From an uncultured Lachnospiraceae bacterium (GTDB lineage: Bacteria > Bacillota > Clostridia > Lachnospirales > Lachnospiraceae), in NCBI GenBank assembly GCA_902779305.1, contig CACZBD010000017.1:1-63524 (forward strand): a DNA stretch of 63,524 nucleotides, in the 5' to 3' direction. The notes beneath the pieces are model-generated. The model made no database searches. It had not been told where the DNA came from and worked only from the letters and a program-made list of their open reading frames with translations. Positions within the stretch are counted from its first letter, which is position 1; each line of letters opens with the position of its first letter. This document shows, piece by piece, positions 8,165-16,507 of the stretch. The translations under genes and the position numbers were made by a program.

Positions 8165-11100
8165 CTATTCCATTAAACCCAGTTTTTTTAATCTATAGTA
8201 TATTTGCCCCTGAGTTCTTTTATGCAGCAATGCCATCTGTCCGATAGATTTCTTTGTCTCGAATTCTGATTTAAGCTGCACATCTTCTTCTAACGTCCAT
8301 TTTTTTGTCGATGACACTGTTCTGTTTGCATATTCTGAAATCCTTTCCTTCTGGATACGGCCCTCATTGTCCTGATTCTCTGTTTCTATCACTATATCAG
8401 TTGAATATGTACAGTAAGGATAACTCATACAGCCAAGAAAATCGCCAAATTTCCCTTTTCTTTTTGTCAAAAAGTTATTACAAACAGGGCATCTGTTATT
8501 CTTCCTAACCGTTTCCAAATCATTTGCCGAATAATCACACGCCGGATAATTACTACAACTAACAAATGTTTTTCCTTCTGCTCCCTTACGCTTAACCAAA
8601 GTTCCGACTTTACATATCGGGCAGAACAAAGGCTTTATAGTCTCCGGATTTATTTCTGTATTTATTCTATCAGCAACCTTTTTAGGATAGAGGTTCTTTA
8701 TTTCACCTCGTACGCTCTCTCTATACAGTATGATCAAATCATCGACAAATCGCGATGATTTGGACATTGGTACAAGAAGATACGTTCTATTTCTTGTTCT
8801 CGTGATGGCAACATAAAACAATCTTCTCTCCTCAGCAAACAAGAATGTTTCCTTTGTATTTCTCAAAAGATTAAGAACCGGGTCATCCACTATCTGGTTT
8901 GGAAATCCTGCCCTGCTATTCTTCATGTTGAGCAGAATAACATTATCAGCCTCCAACCCTTTTGACCTATGAACAGTAAGATATGTGATATCTATGTTCG
9001 GATGTTTATTTACTATAATCTTTACTTCATCATCGATCCTTTCCACCTTTATCCCCAAAGAATCCGACAGTTCACGAATGTCACCATTATTCCTTCCCAA
9101 GACAAGTATATTTCCATCAGGGTAATCATTAACTATCTCATCAACTGCACAAATAAAGGACTCTGCCATTGATATATCCACTTCAGCATTTTCATCCTCC
9201 AAAACGGGATTGAAGTGCCCCGTATAAAAGCAGCTTCGGATAGGGTTTTCAGAGTGTTTATCACTTCTTAATGTTTTGGGGGTCTGATAATCATTCTTCA
9301 TCACGAACGCTCCAGATATGTCGAGCAGTTCCTGAGAATTCCGGTATGTCTTGTTAATAAAAGTTCTTGAATACTTGCCAAAGTATGTTTCAAAATTAAC
9401 AAATAAATCCACTTCACTCCCGCTGAACCGATAAATGGACTGCCAATCGTCTCCCACACAGAAGAGTTTCGCACCGCTTCTTTCTAAAGTCGCCCGCGTA
9501 AGTCGAAAACGCCCCATAGAAATATCCTGATACTCATCAATAATCACATATTTGTAGGAAGGTGTGTATTCACCGTGCTCAATAAGAGAGGTTGCTTGGA
9601 GAATCATATCGTTAAAATCAATCTTGTGTTCCTCGTTAAGCTTTAGGCCATAATAAGCATAAAACTTCTCGGCCAAATCCAGGAATAAAGCATCTCTCAT
9701 TTTCCGTCTCTGCAATGCTTCCGGAGATAGCGTTTTATCTGCATACTTGTCAACATCTTCTCTGAATTTGTTGAACATCTCCGCGCCATAGCCATAGGAT
9801 TTGAAAAGGGATATGAATGTCCCTAAAAGAGATTTGAAACTTTCAATATTTCCAAACGAATCACCTTTTAGAATTTCCTTTATAACATCGCAATATCTTA
9901 CTTCATGTTTTTTTACGCCGAACTCCTGGTAATTCTTCTCTACAGCATCTGATATTACATTCTTTCTGAACTGCCAGGAATATGTTTCCGCCAACTTTGT
10001 GTTATTCGTTTTATGAATGTTTCTTTTCCATTCAAGCCCTTCCAGATACTGTTTTTCAGCCACCTCCGAATATTGCTTTGCCCTTCCGGATTCATTTATC
10101 CCAAAATGCTCCCAATATAGATCGCATTCCGTAAGATGGAAATCCGGGCGATATTTCTTCCTGTAATTATCCTCTTCATCATACGGATACTCATCTTCAT
10201 AATTATAAGGCACTCCATCGAGAAAAAAGATGTTTGCAAGCATAACTTCTTCTACACTTTTCATCCGTTCATTTTTTATGGAGGTTCTTTCATTTTTCAG
10301 TTTGCTGATCTTGACTTCAAGAGCATTAATTGCTTCCTCTGTTTCTTCTATTTCATTCCTGGTGTTCTCTACATTTTTCTGCTTTTCCGGATCTTCTTCA
10401 GGCCCAATCGTGGACTGTTCCACCAATAATTGAAGTTTTTCGTGCAATGGTTCAATTTTATTCTTTAATGGGTCAAGTTGAATTACCAGGTCGGATATTT
10501 CAGAATCCAATTTGTCTTTCTTCTTTTCGTTCCCGTAGGCTTCATACATCCCCTTAATAGTTGTAAGATCCTGGCGTTGCTCAGCCATTATCCTATCTCC
10601 TATGGTCTCATCTGCGTCTGCAATAGGAAGCATTAATGTGCCCAAAAGAACAAGAAACTCTTTTGCCAGTTTGTCATCATTATAAATTACATCTTTCAAA
10701 TAGGTATCCAGATATACACCTATATCCTCAGCCACATCCGGTATCTTGCGTTCAACTCTTCTAATAACATCCAAACCAAATTTATGGAATGTAGCAGAAT
10801 CAATATCAATTCCTAACCTGCGAATTCTGTCTCCCATCTCTTCTGCAGCTTTCCTTGTGAACGAAATAAGCAGAATATCTTTCGGATTGATGTTTTTTCT
10901 TTCTACCAGATATTTAACCTTCGCCGACATGGTAAGTGTTTTACCGGATCCGGCACCTGCAACTACAAGCTGCCTAAGGTCATCGTTAACCACTGCATTT
11001 CTCTGGTTTTCATCCAAAGCGTGTCCATCAATATCATCAAAGATCCTCTGGCATTCCGATTTTTCATTGCTAATATATTTTTCGTTCAGATCACGGATAT

Positions 11101-11599
11101 ACGCTTCAGGATCATTATAAATTATCATAAACTCTTGAATAAACCTGCTATCGTAACTGACGCTTTTATCTGCCCACTCCTTGTTATCAGTCCTAAAGGT
11201 TTCCGCCAATTCTGAAATACTGGGCGTAATAACAAACTCTTTTCCATTTCCCAGCTTTTCATCAAAAGATTCAAGCGCCTGTTTCATAGTTTTTTCAAGG
11301 GCTTCCAAATTATTGGTGTATATTAGTTTAGGCAGATTTTCTTTGTATTCTAAAAAATGGGTAGCCTCACCAAATTTATATTTTTTCTTAGTTATTAAAT
11401 TCTGAATTATGTCTGATTCAGAAATCAGCGCATTTTCATCCCATTTTTCAATAAAGATGCCCAATCGCCTCTGAACATCATCATAAAAAGCGTTCATCCT
11501 GCTGATGGTTCTCTTTTTTTCATTTACAAGATAAACTATTATCCCAACTGTTCCCATTAGAAGGAGAATTATTATAACTGTAATTGCTATATATGGCAT
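8165..11599 (-). CDS. Membrane-anchored UvrD/Rep-type DNA helicase with C4 zinc fingers
   Basis: 1144 residues. In order: a membrane segment (about 3-25), a helical region, Walker A VAGAGSGKT (213-221), motif Ia FTRKAAEEM, a long insertion with a coiled coil (about 350-450), Walker B IIDEYQDIS, motif III GDDWQSIYRFSG, TVHRSKGLEADN and VAITRTRNRTYL as in superfamily 1A helicases. Two topoisomerase-type C4 fingers follow (CPICK...CSNYPAC, CPVCN...CMSYPYC), and the C-terminus (WTLEEDVQLKSEF...) looks like a SANT/Myb-type helix bundle. The helicase core resembles E. coli helicase IV. Its substrate is inferred to be single-stranded DNA. The N-terminal anchor is unusual. It stands alone, with its own terminator. 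Confidence 0.85.
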   Translation of the reverse strand: MPYIAITVIIILLLMGTVGIIVYLVNEKKRTISRMNAFYDDVQRRLGIFIEKWDENALISESDIIQNLITKKKYKFGEATHFLEYKENLPKLIYTNNLEALEKTMKQALESFDEKLGNGKEFVITPSISELAETFRTDNKEWADKSVSYDSRFIQEFMIIYNDPEAYIRDLNEKYISNEKSECQRIFDDIDGHALDENQRNAVVNDDLRQLVVAGAGSGKTLTMSAKVKYLVERKNINPKDILLISFTRKAAEEMGDRIRRLGIDIDSATFHKFGLDVIRRVERKIPDVAEDIGVYLDTYLKDVIYNDDKLAKEFLVLLGTLMLPIADADETIGDRIMAEQRQDLTTIKGMYEAYGNEKKKDKLDSEISDLVIQLDPLKNKIEPLHEKLQLLVEQSTIGPEEDPEKQKNVENTRNEIEETEEAINALEVKISKLKNERTSIKNERMKSVEEVMLANIFFLDGVPYNYEDEYPYDEEDNYRKKYRPDFHLTECDLYWEHFGINESGRAKQYSEVAEKQYLEGLEWKRNIHKTNNTKLAETYSWQFRKNVISDAVEKNYQEFGVKKHEVRYCDVIKEILKGDSFGNIESFKSLLGTFISLFKSYGYGAEMFNKFREDVDKYADKTLSPEALQRRKMRDALFLDLAEKFYAYYGLKLNEEHKIDFNDMILQATSLIEHGEYTPSYKYVIIDEYQDISMGRFRLTRATLERSGAKLFCVGDDWQSIYRFSGSEVDLFVNFETYFGKYSRTFINKTYRNSQELLDISGAFVMKNDYQTPKTLRSDKHSENPIRSCFYTGHFNPVLEDENAEVDISMAESFICAVDEIVNDYPDGNILVLGRNNGDIRELSDSLGIKVERIDDEVKIIVNKHPNIDITYLTVHRSKGLEADNVILLNMKNSRAGFPNQIVDDPVLNLLRNTKETFLFAEERRLFYVAITRTRNRTYLLVPMSKSSRFVDDLIILYRESVRGEIKNLYPKKVADRINTEINPETIKPLFCPICKVGTLVKRKGAEGKTFVSCSNYPACDYSANDLETVRKNNRCPVCNNFLTKRKGKFGDFLGCMSYPYCTYSTDIVIETENQDNEGRIQKERISEYANRTVSSTKKWTLEEDVQLKSEFETKKSIGQMALLHKRTQGQIYYRLKKLGLME

Positions 11600-11650
11600 G
11601 TGTGTCCTCGCAAAGAATTAGTTTTGTTCCGTGATATTTTGCGGCGTATC

Positions 11651-11685
11651 ATAAGTGACATCATGAATGTCACTTATGTTTTTTT
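11651..11685 (+). terminator. Hairpin with T tract between helicase and reductase genes
   Basis: ATAAGTGACAT, 5-nt loop, ATGTCACTTAT, then GTTTTTTTCC. It lies upstream of the helicase on the opposite strand, with no plus-strand gene before it, so its target is unclear. The region 11600-11866 otherwise holds only this and the next hairpin. Confidence 0.5.
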
Positions 11686-11807
11686 CCTGTTAAGAAACAA
11701 TTTGAACCCATTGTCTTCTCTCTCATAACTGTACTTTTTCAGTTTACAATATTTGAGATGTGAATGAAACCCCGTACAATTAGCTCGATGGCAATCTCAG
11801 TTATTAC

Positions 11808-11841
11808 AAAAACGAGCCTTCAATGCTGAGGGCTCGTTTTA
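11808..11841 (-). terminator. Terminator of the flavodoxin/aldo-keto reductase operon
   Basis: AAAAACGAGCC...GGCTCGTTTT, stem of 9-10 bp flanked by A and T runs on both sides, 25 nt past the reductase stop. Confidence 0.8.
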
Positions 11842-11866
11842 TTGTGTCTTAGGTAGTCTGAAAAAG

Positions 11867-12796
11867 TTAGGGAAGGAACTTTCCTGCTGCCAGGTAAAGC
11901 GTGTACCAGTCGTGGTGGGAAAGGCTCACGTCCGCTGCGGCGCACACATCCTTGATGTGTTCCGGATTCATCGAGCCGATGATCGCCTGCATTTTGGCCG
12001 GGTGTCTTAAGATCCATGCGATCGCGATCGCTGCTTTGGAAACCTTCTCTCTGTCCGCAAGTTCCGCAAGCACTTTGTTGAGTTCCTCAAAGTCCGGATG
12101 ATCGATGAAGGATCCGCCGAACATGCCGAACTGCAGCGGAGACCAGGCCTGGATCGTGATGTCATTCAACCTGCAGTAATCGAGCGCATTGCCGTCGCGG
12201 TTCACGGAAAAGTCCGTCGTCTTGTTGTTCATATACAGAGCCTGGTCGATCAGCTGGGACTGCTCAAGCGAGAGCTGCACCTGGTTGATGACAAGCGGCT
12301 GTTTCACATATTTCTTCAGCAGCTCGATCTGCATCGGAACCAGGTTGCTGACGCCAAAGAAGCGCACTTTTCCTGATTTTTCCAAAATATCAAAGGCTTC
12401 CGCCACTTCCTCCGGATCATAGAGGACATCGGGTCTGTGAAGCAGCAGGGTGTCGAGGTAGTCGATCTTTAACCTGCGCAGGCTGTCGTCGACACTGGAA
12501 AGGATGTTTTCCTTCGTCCAGTCAAATTCGTTTCTGTTAAAGCAGAGGCCACATTTGCTCTGGATATAGATGTCTTCGCGGTTTAAGCCGGTCAGGGGGA
12601 ATGCCTCGGCGAACTTCTTCTCTGCCGCACCGTCCTCGCCGTAGCATGTGGCATGATCGTAGAAGTTGATGCCCTGATCATATGCTGTGCGGATGACTTT
12701 TGCTGCATCTTCTTTGGTAAGGGCGGGCATTCTCATGCAGCCCTGGATGATCGTGGATACGTGCCGGGGTCCGTTTACGATGTCGATGTATTTCAT
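11867..12796 (-). CDS. Aldo/keto reductase
   Basis: 309-residue TIM-barrel NADPH-dependent oxidoreductase. The tetrad is visible: Asp-Tyr equivalent in GINFYDHATCYG (Asp 47, Tyr 52), Lys in IQSKCG, His in LLLHRPD; GVSNL and the cofactor region ...GSMNPEHI follow. It is closest to the YdhF/oxidoreductase group rather than sugar reductases. AGGAGG lies before ATG 12796. A flavodoxin gene is 21 nt upstream, so the two are cotranscribed and may form a redox pair. Confidence 0.88.
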   Translation of the reverse strand: MKYIDIVNGPRHVSTIIQGCMRMPALTKEDAAKVIRTAYDQGINFYDHATCYGEDGAAEKKFAEAFPLTGLNREDIYIQSKCGLCFNRNEFDWTKENILSSVDDSLRRLKIDYLDTLLLHRPDVLYDPEEVAEAFDILEKSGKVRFFGVSNLVPMQIELLKKYVKQPLVINQVQLSLEQSQLIDQALYMNNKTTDFSVNRDGNALDYCRLNDITIQAWSPLQFGMFGGSFIDHPDFEELNKVLAELADREKVSKAAIAIAWILRHPAKMQAIIGSMNPEHIKDVCAAADVSLSHHDWYTLYLAAGKFLP

Positions 12797-12817
12797 GGGG
12801 TTCCTCCTGTTGGTGTC

Positions 12818-13255
12818 TTACAGCTCCGACGCGCTGTGGATGAGTTTTGCGTCAACGCTTGTTGCGCCTTTTAAGGAAGGGGAGAGTTTTTCTGCGGTCT
12901 TACCGATCCCGCTTCCGCCGGAAGTTGCAAATGCGTGCACGGTCTTTCCGGTCCCGTCATAGCCTTGTGCGAAAGTGTGAACGACTCTGGGGGCCTGGCC
13001 GTACCAGATCGGAAAGCCGATGTAAATCTCGTCGTAATTATCGAAGTTTTCGATTTTTCCGGAAACCGGAACATCCTTGCCACCCATCTGCTCCCTGTTG
13101 CATCTTGCCAGGGGATTCATGTATCTGATATCTGCTTTTGTATACGGTTCCTGCGGCACGATCTCAAAAATGTCCGCGCCTATCTTTTCCGCAAATTCTT
13201 TTGCGACTTTTGCGGTTGTGCCTTCCGCGCTGAAGTATGTTACAAGTGTTGCCAT
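12818..13255 (-). CDS. Flavodoxin
   Basis: 145 residues with the FMN phosphate loop TYFSAEGTTAKVA (6-18), the loop GFPIWYGQAPRVV (about 80-92) and FATSGGSGIGK (about 108-118), the three FMN-binding loops of the flavodoxin fold. It should act as a one-electron or two-electron carrier. The ATG at 13255 has AGGAAAG upstream, and a strong promoter lies at 13321-13349. Confidence 0.92.
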   Translation of the reverse strand: MATLVTYFSAEGTTAKVAKEFAEKIGADIFEIVPQEPYTKADIRYMNPLARCNREQMGGKDVPVSGKIENFDNYDEIYIGFPIWYGQAPRVVHTFAQGYDGTGKTVHAFATSGGSGIGKTAEKLSPSLKGATSVDAKLIHSASEL

Positions 13256-13320
13256 GATCTTTCCTCCTTGGGGTTCTTTTGCTGCATTTGGTTCTTTCGG
13301 GTCCAGTTTCCTTTTGCACT

Positions 13321-13349
13321 ATTATATTTTGCACAATATAAATTGTCAA
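13321..13349 (-). promoter_or_regulatory. Promoter of the flavodoxin operon with possible operator
   Basis: On the minus strand TTGACA (13349-13344), 17-nt spacer, TATAAT (13326-13321), a perfect sigma-A promoter. The spacer contains the inverted repeat ACAAT-TTAT-ATTGT, a candidate site for a MarR-like redox regulator (inference). Confidence 0.8.
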
Positions 13350-13462
13350 GGATCTTTTTTTCAGACTATCGTTTTATATTTATATGTTTGCGTAATGTTT
13401 GAAATAAACGGATTCCAGAGAAATGTGGATGTGGGAAATATACAGGCCTGAGAGAATAAAGA

Positions 13463-13488
13463 AAAAGCCACCGGAGACGGTGACTTTT
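13463..13488 (-). terminator. Terminator downstream of the small Rpn-like gene
   Basis: Imperfect stem GTCACCG-TCTC-CGGTGGC (one G-T pair) followed by CTTTTTC on the minus strand, 18 nt past the stop at 13506. Confidence 0.65.
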
Positions 13489-13505
13489 CCTATTTATCAA
13501 TTTTA

Positions 13506-13742
13506 TCAGTTGGAACTTTGTGCGCTTTGTTTCATTTTGCGCTTCAGCACACTTTCCGTGATCCCAGAGATCGCAATTGCATCCTCCCGACTCATTCCAC
13601 GGTTGATGCAGTTCTGAAATGCCTGAAGCATGATCTCTTCCCTGCCTTCTTTTCTGCCCTCTATTCTGCCGCGGTTAATATCTTTTTTTTCTTTTAACTC
13701 CATTGCCCTGCACATATTGATCCCTCCGTTCTCTTCTTCCAT
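13506..13742 (-). CDS. Stand-alone Rpn C-terminal domain (candidate RpnS-like small protein)
   Basis: Up to 78 residues that match residues 258-337 of the adjacent Rpn-type nuclease almost exactly (INMCRAMELKEK, then the Arg/Glu/Gly linker, then MSREDAIAISGITESVLKRK). The nuclease part is missing. The 36 nt directly before the frame equal the leader upstream of the full gene (14901-14942), so this is a second copy with an internal deletion that fused the leader to the C-terminal part. The Met at 13715 has GGAGGG six bases upstream and is the likely start, giving 69 residues. Rpn proteins have been reported to make an intragenic small product that inhibits the toxic nuclease; this locus would encode it separately. 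Confidence 0.65.
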   Translation of the reverse strand: MEEENGGINMCRAMELKEKKDINRGRIEGRKEGREEIMLQAFQNCINRGMSREDAIAISGITESVLKRKMKQSAQSSN

Positions 13743-13778
13743 AAGAATCCCTGCTTTATGAAATGTGTTGGGTAGGCA
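13743..13778. repeat. Leader repeat of the Rpn genes, copy 1
   Basis: AGAATCCCTGCTTTATGAAA and the following ATGTGTTGGGTA-GCAT are shared with 14901-14942, which has an extra 7-nt repeat (ATATGAA). It shows that the small gene descends from a full copy. Confidence 0.7.
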
Positions 13779-13808
13779 TTCCCTTTTGAATATTTCTCAG
13801 TCGGCATT

Positions 13809-14030
13809 TTATGATAATTGTTTCAACTTGCGCTTAAGGACGCTTTCCGTGATCCCGGAGATCGCGATCGCATCTTCCCGGCTCATTCCACGGTCGATGC
13901 AGTTCTGAAATACCTGAAGCATGATCTCTTCCCTGCCTTCAATTCGACCCTCAATTCTGCCTTCTTTTCTACCCTCTTTTCTGCCGCGGTTAATATCTCT
14001 TTTTTCTTTTAACTCCATTGCCCTGCACAT
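13809..14030 (-). CDS. Possible internal translation product of the Rpn gene (RpnS-like)
   Basis: Internal ATG at 14028-14030 in frame with the nuclease, with GGAGGG at 14037-14042 and 6-nt spacing, which is as good as any start site in the window. The product of 73 residues would contain the charged linker and the C-terminal helical domain. It corresponds exactly to the stand-alone gene next door. Expression is inferred only from sequence. Confidence 0.5.
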   Translation of the reverse strand: MCRAMELKEKRDINRGRKEGRKEGRIEGRIEGREEIMLQVFQNCIDRGMSREDAIAISGITESVLKRKLKQLS

Positions 14031-14822
14031 ATTGATCCCTCCGTCCTCTTCTTCATATTCCAGGTTTAAGTCCATTGTATTGTTCAAAAACTCCGCCGTA
14101 TCGCGATCTATCAGTCTGTCTGCGTTTTTGCGGATGACCTCGTCAGCCCCTTTTTTCTGGTGTTTGAGCATATTCAGGGCAAATCCCAGATCTGTATGGA
14201 ATCTGTCGAATTCTTCATCATCCATATCAGCCGGTGATAAAAGGTTCATCTTATAATCCGGCACAAACTTTCTGATCACATCGTCTCTGATATCCAGCAT
14301 ATCATACAGAGATCTCGGTCCGTCCCATGATTTTCCCGACAAAGAGACCACAACGGTTATGATCGGGATCAGCTTATCCGTCTTTCTGAAACCGGATAAA
14401 AACTCTTCTCCCGACAGCCTGAACTTTATTGTTCCGTCTGCCACGATCAGGTTGCTGCTCTTATTCTTTTTCCGATATGAACGGCTGCTCTCTTCTACCT
14501 GGTCCGCATATCCGATCATGTCATACAAGGCGTTTCTGACCGGCATGGCATAATGCGTCTTTGCCTGAAATTCCACACCGAGCATCAGATAGTAGGCCTT
14601 GCCGTCCGTCTTTGCAGACCAGACTTTGAAAAGATCCCGGACCTTCTTCCGGGGTACTCCGGCACCGTTTCCGTACGGAACTATGATCTCTGAAGTGTCC
14701 AGTTCTTTTAGGTTTTTCGGTAAAATGATCTGTTCTCCGTTGTACAGAACATAATTGAACAGATCTGAAAAATAACTGTTTGCGGACAGATAATGCCTGC
14801 TTTGTGTGTCCGTTCTTCCCAT
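13809..14822 (-). CDS. Rpn-family recombination-promoting nuclease / putative transposase (PD-(D/E)XK)
   Basis: 337 residues. The opening SRHYLSANSYFSDLFNYVLYNG and the GVEFQAKTHYAMPVRNALYD block (82-101, E-x-Q of the nuclease core) mark the Rpn/PD-(D/E)XK transposase-like family common in Firmicutes. Residues 195-260 are an all-helical region, 275-298 a charged Arg/Glu/Gly repeat (RKEGRKEGRIEGRIEGRE) and 300-330 a small helical end domain. Met 265 (position 14030) carries GGAGGG six bases before it, an internal start. Such proteins nick or degrade DNA and have been linked to recombination and phage defence. It lies next to the deleted copy at 13506-13742. Confidence 0.8.
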   Translation of the reverse strand: MGRTDTQSRHYLSANSYFSDLFNYVLYNGEQIILPKNLKELDTSEIIVPYGNGAGVPRKKVRDLFKVWSAKTDGKAYYLMLGVEFQAKTHYAMPVRNALYDMIGYADQVEESSRSYRKKNKSSNLIVADGTIKFRLSGEEFLSGFRKTDKLIPIITVVVSLSGKSWDGPRSLYDMLDIRDDVIRKFVPDYKMNLLSPADMDDEEFDRFHTDLGFALNMLKHQKKGADEVIRKNADRLIDRDTAEFLNNTMDLNLEYEEEDGGINMCRAMELKEKRDINRGRKEGRKEGRIEGRIEGREEIMLQVFQNCIDRGMSREDAIAISGITESVLKRKLKQLS

Positions 14823-15090
14823 AGGCGACTCCTCCTTTTTCTAAATACCGACCATGCAGATCGTGACAGGCAGGAATCCCCTTGATCTTTTGTCTCCTTA
14901 AGAATCCCTGCTTTATGAAATATGAAATGTGTTGGGTAAGCATAGATTCTTAAAACATGCAGACAGATTTGTCTTAAATGTGATCTTTAAATGTGACCGC
15001 CGTGTTCCCTGCAGAAACACAGCATATGAATTTATGCTTAATCATAATGTAGCAAACCGTATGCAATTGTGCAAGAATTTTCAGACATAA
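14823..15090. other. Leader region of the Rpn gene
   Basis: Contains the Shine-Dalgarno AAAAAGGAGGAG of the Rpn gene, the leader repeat (14901-14942) and A/T-rich DNA around 15030-15060 that could hold its promoter; no further gene is seen. Confidence 0.5.
14901..14942. repeat. Leader repeat of the Rpn genes, copy 2
   Basis: See 13743-13778. This copy sits 79 nt upstream of the full-length gene. Confidence 0.7.
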
Positions 15091-15125
15091 AAAAAGGAAT
15101 GCTTACACTTGCCGGTAAGCATTCC
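15091..15125 (-). terminator. Terminator of the sugar isomerase gene
   Basis: GGAATGCTTAC, 8-nt loop, GTAAGCATTCC, then TTTTTTT on the minus strand: an 11-bp perfect stem 50 nt past the stop. Confidence 0.9.
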
Positions 15126-15174
15126 CTTCCAGATATATTTTTATTTATAGTTTCATCTTTTTCTGCCGGCAGGA

Positions 15175-16401
15175 TCACTTCGCAAGGGAAGGGGCGATGG
15201 AAACGCCGATCCTTTCATTGTAGGGGATGAGGGTGGCCTGAACGGCATGGTACAGATCCGACTTGCCCGGCCATACGGTGCCGATCAGGTTATTGTTTTG
15301 GTCGAGCTGATGGAACCATGAGCCGGTCTTGTGATCAAGCACCTTCTCATCAAGATATTCCATGAACATCGCATAGTCTTTGGCATATCTGTCCGAACCG
15401 GTGACACGGTACAGAACCGCTGCGGTGTTGATCGCTTCGGCAAGCGTCCAGTGCATCCTGTCATGCACGACGGGCTTACCGCTCCAGTCGGTCGTGTAGC
15501 AGATCCCGGGTGCGCCGTCCGCTGACCATGCGTCCGTGATGGCACGGTCATAGAGCTGCTCAGCGGCCGCGATGTATTTTGAAGTCTTGTCTTTGTCGTT
15601 TCCGAATGCCGAAAGCGCATACTGCGTGATCAGTCTTGCCCACTCGATCCCGTGTCCGGGAGTTGCGCCGTAGGGCTTGAACGGATCGTCCGGCTTGTCG
15701 CGGTTCAGTTCCAGATCGGCCTTCCATTCTTTCGTGAAATGCTCAGGGATGCGCCATTCGTTTCCTGCTGCCCACTCGATGACATGATCGATGATCCTTC
15801 CGGCGCGGACTCTGTATTTCTCGTCCTTCAGCACATCGGCTGCCGCCAGAAAAGCTTCCACGGTATGCATGTTGGCGTTGATGCCTCTGTAATCGGAAAG
15901 TTCGGTGAATTCAGTATTCCAGGTGTCGACGGACAGACCTTCTTCTTCATTCCAGAAATAGCGGTCATAGGTTGCAAGCGCTTCCTTCAGCAGGTCCTGC
16001 GCTCCGTCCGCGTGAATAAGGCTCGCGGAACAGGCAGCAAGGATCACAAACGCATGCGCATAGCACTGCTTGGTGGGAAGGTTCTTCCCGTCCGCAGCAA
16101 TCCCGGCATACCATCCGCCGTTCTTGTCATCATGCAGTTCGCCAAGAAGCCCTCTCAGCGCGCTGTCAACAAGCTGCGCGCTTCCTTTGTGTCCGAGCAG
16201 TTCTCCGATGCTGTAGACATGCGCCATCCGGCAGGTGATCCAGGTCTCGCGGGGCCTGTCTTTCCATGGCGTGCCGTCATCTCCGAGATAATATGCGCCG
16301 CCTTCTTCGGATACAAATCCGTGTCCGAAGGAAAGAAGGTTCTCGCACAGTTCCTTGGCAAACTCTTTATTTTCCGTGGTGTCGATTTCGTATTTTCTCA
16401 T
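15175..16401 (-). CDS. N-acylglucosamine 2-epimerase family sugar isomerase (mannose or related)
   Basis: 408-residue (alpha/alpha)6-barrel protein of the AGE/YihS family. The signatures WITCRMAHVYSIGELLGH (about 54-71), YAHAFVILAACS (about 113-124), RGINANMHTVEAFLAA (about 172-187) and GATPGHGIEWARLI (about 246-259) hold the conserved Arg and three His of the active site. Family members isomerise aldoses and ketoses such as mannose/fructose or sulfoquinovose/sulfofructose, or epimerise N-acylglucosamine. The kinase gene upstream (fructokinase-like) favours a mannose to fructose role. The precise substrate cannot be read from sequence. Confidence 0.82.
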   Translation of the reverse strand: MRKYEIDTTENKEFAKELCENLLSFGHGFVSEEGGAYYLGDDGTPWKDRPRETWITCRMAHVYSIGELLGHKGSAQLVDSALRGLLGELHDDKNGGWYAGIAADGKNLPTKQCYAHAFVILAACSASLIHADGAQDLLKEALATYDRYFWNEEEGLSVDTWNTEFTELSDYRGINANMHTVEAFLAAADVLKDEKYRVRAGRIIDHVIEWAAGNEWRIPEHFTKEWKADLELNRDKPDDPFKPYGATPGHGIEWARLITQYALSAFGNDKDKTSKYIAAAEQLYDRAITDAWSADGAPGICYTTDWSGKPVVHDRMHWTLAEAINTAAVLYRVTGSDRYAKDYAMFMEYLDEKVLDHKTGSWFHQLDQNNNLIGTVWPGKSDLYHAVQATLIPYNERIGVSIAPSLAK

Positions 16402-16507
16402 GATTTTTCCCCTGATTTTCTATCTCTGTTCTGCCTTTTTTATGTTCCGGCAGTTTCTCTGTTTTTGTGTTTTGTGTTTAGTGTTTTGTGTTTTGTCATT
16501 TCGGCGG

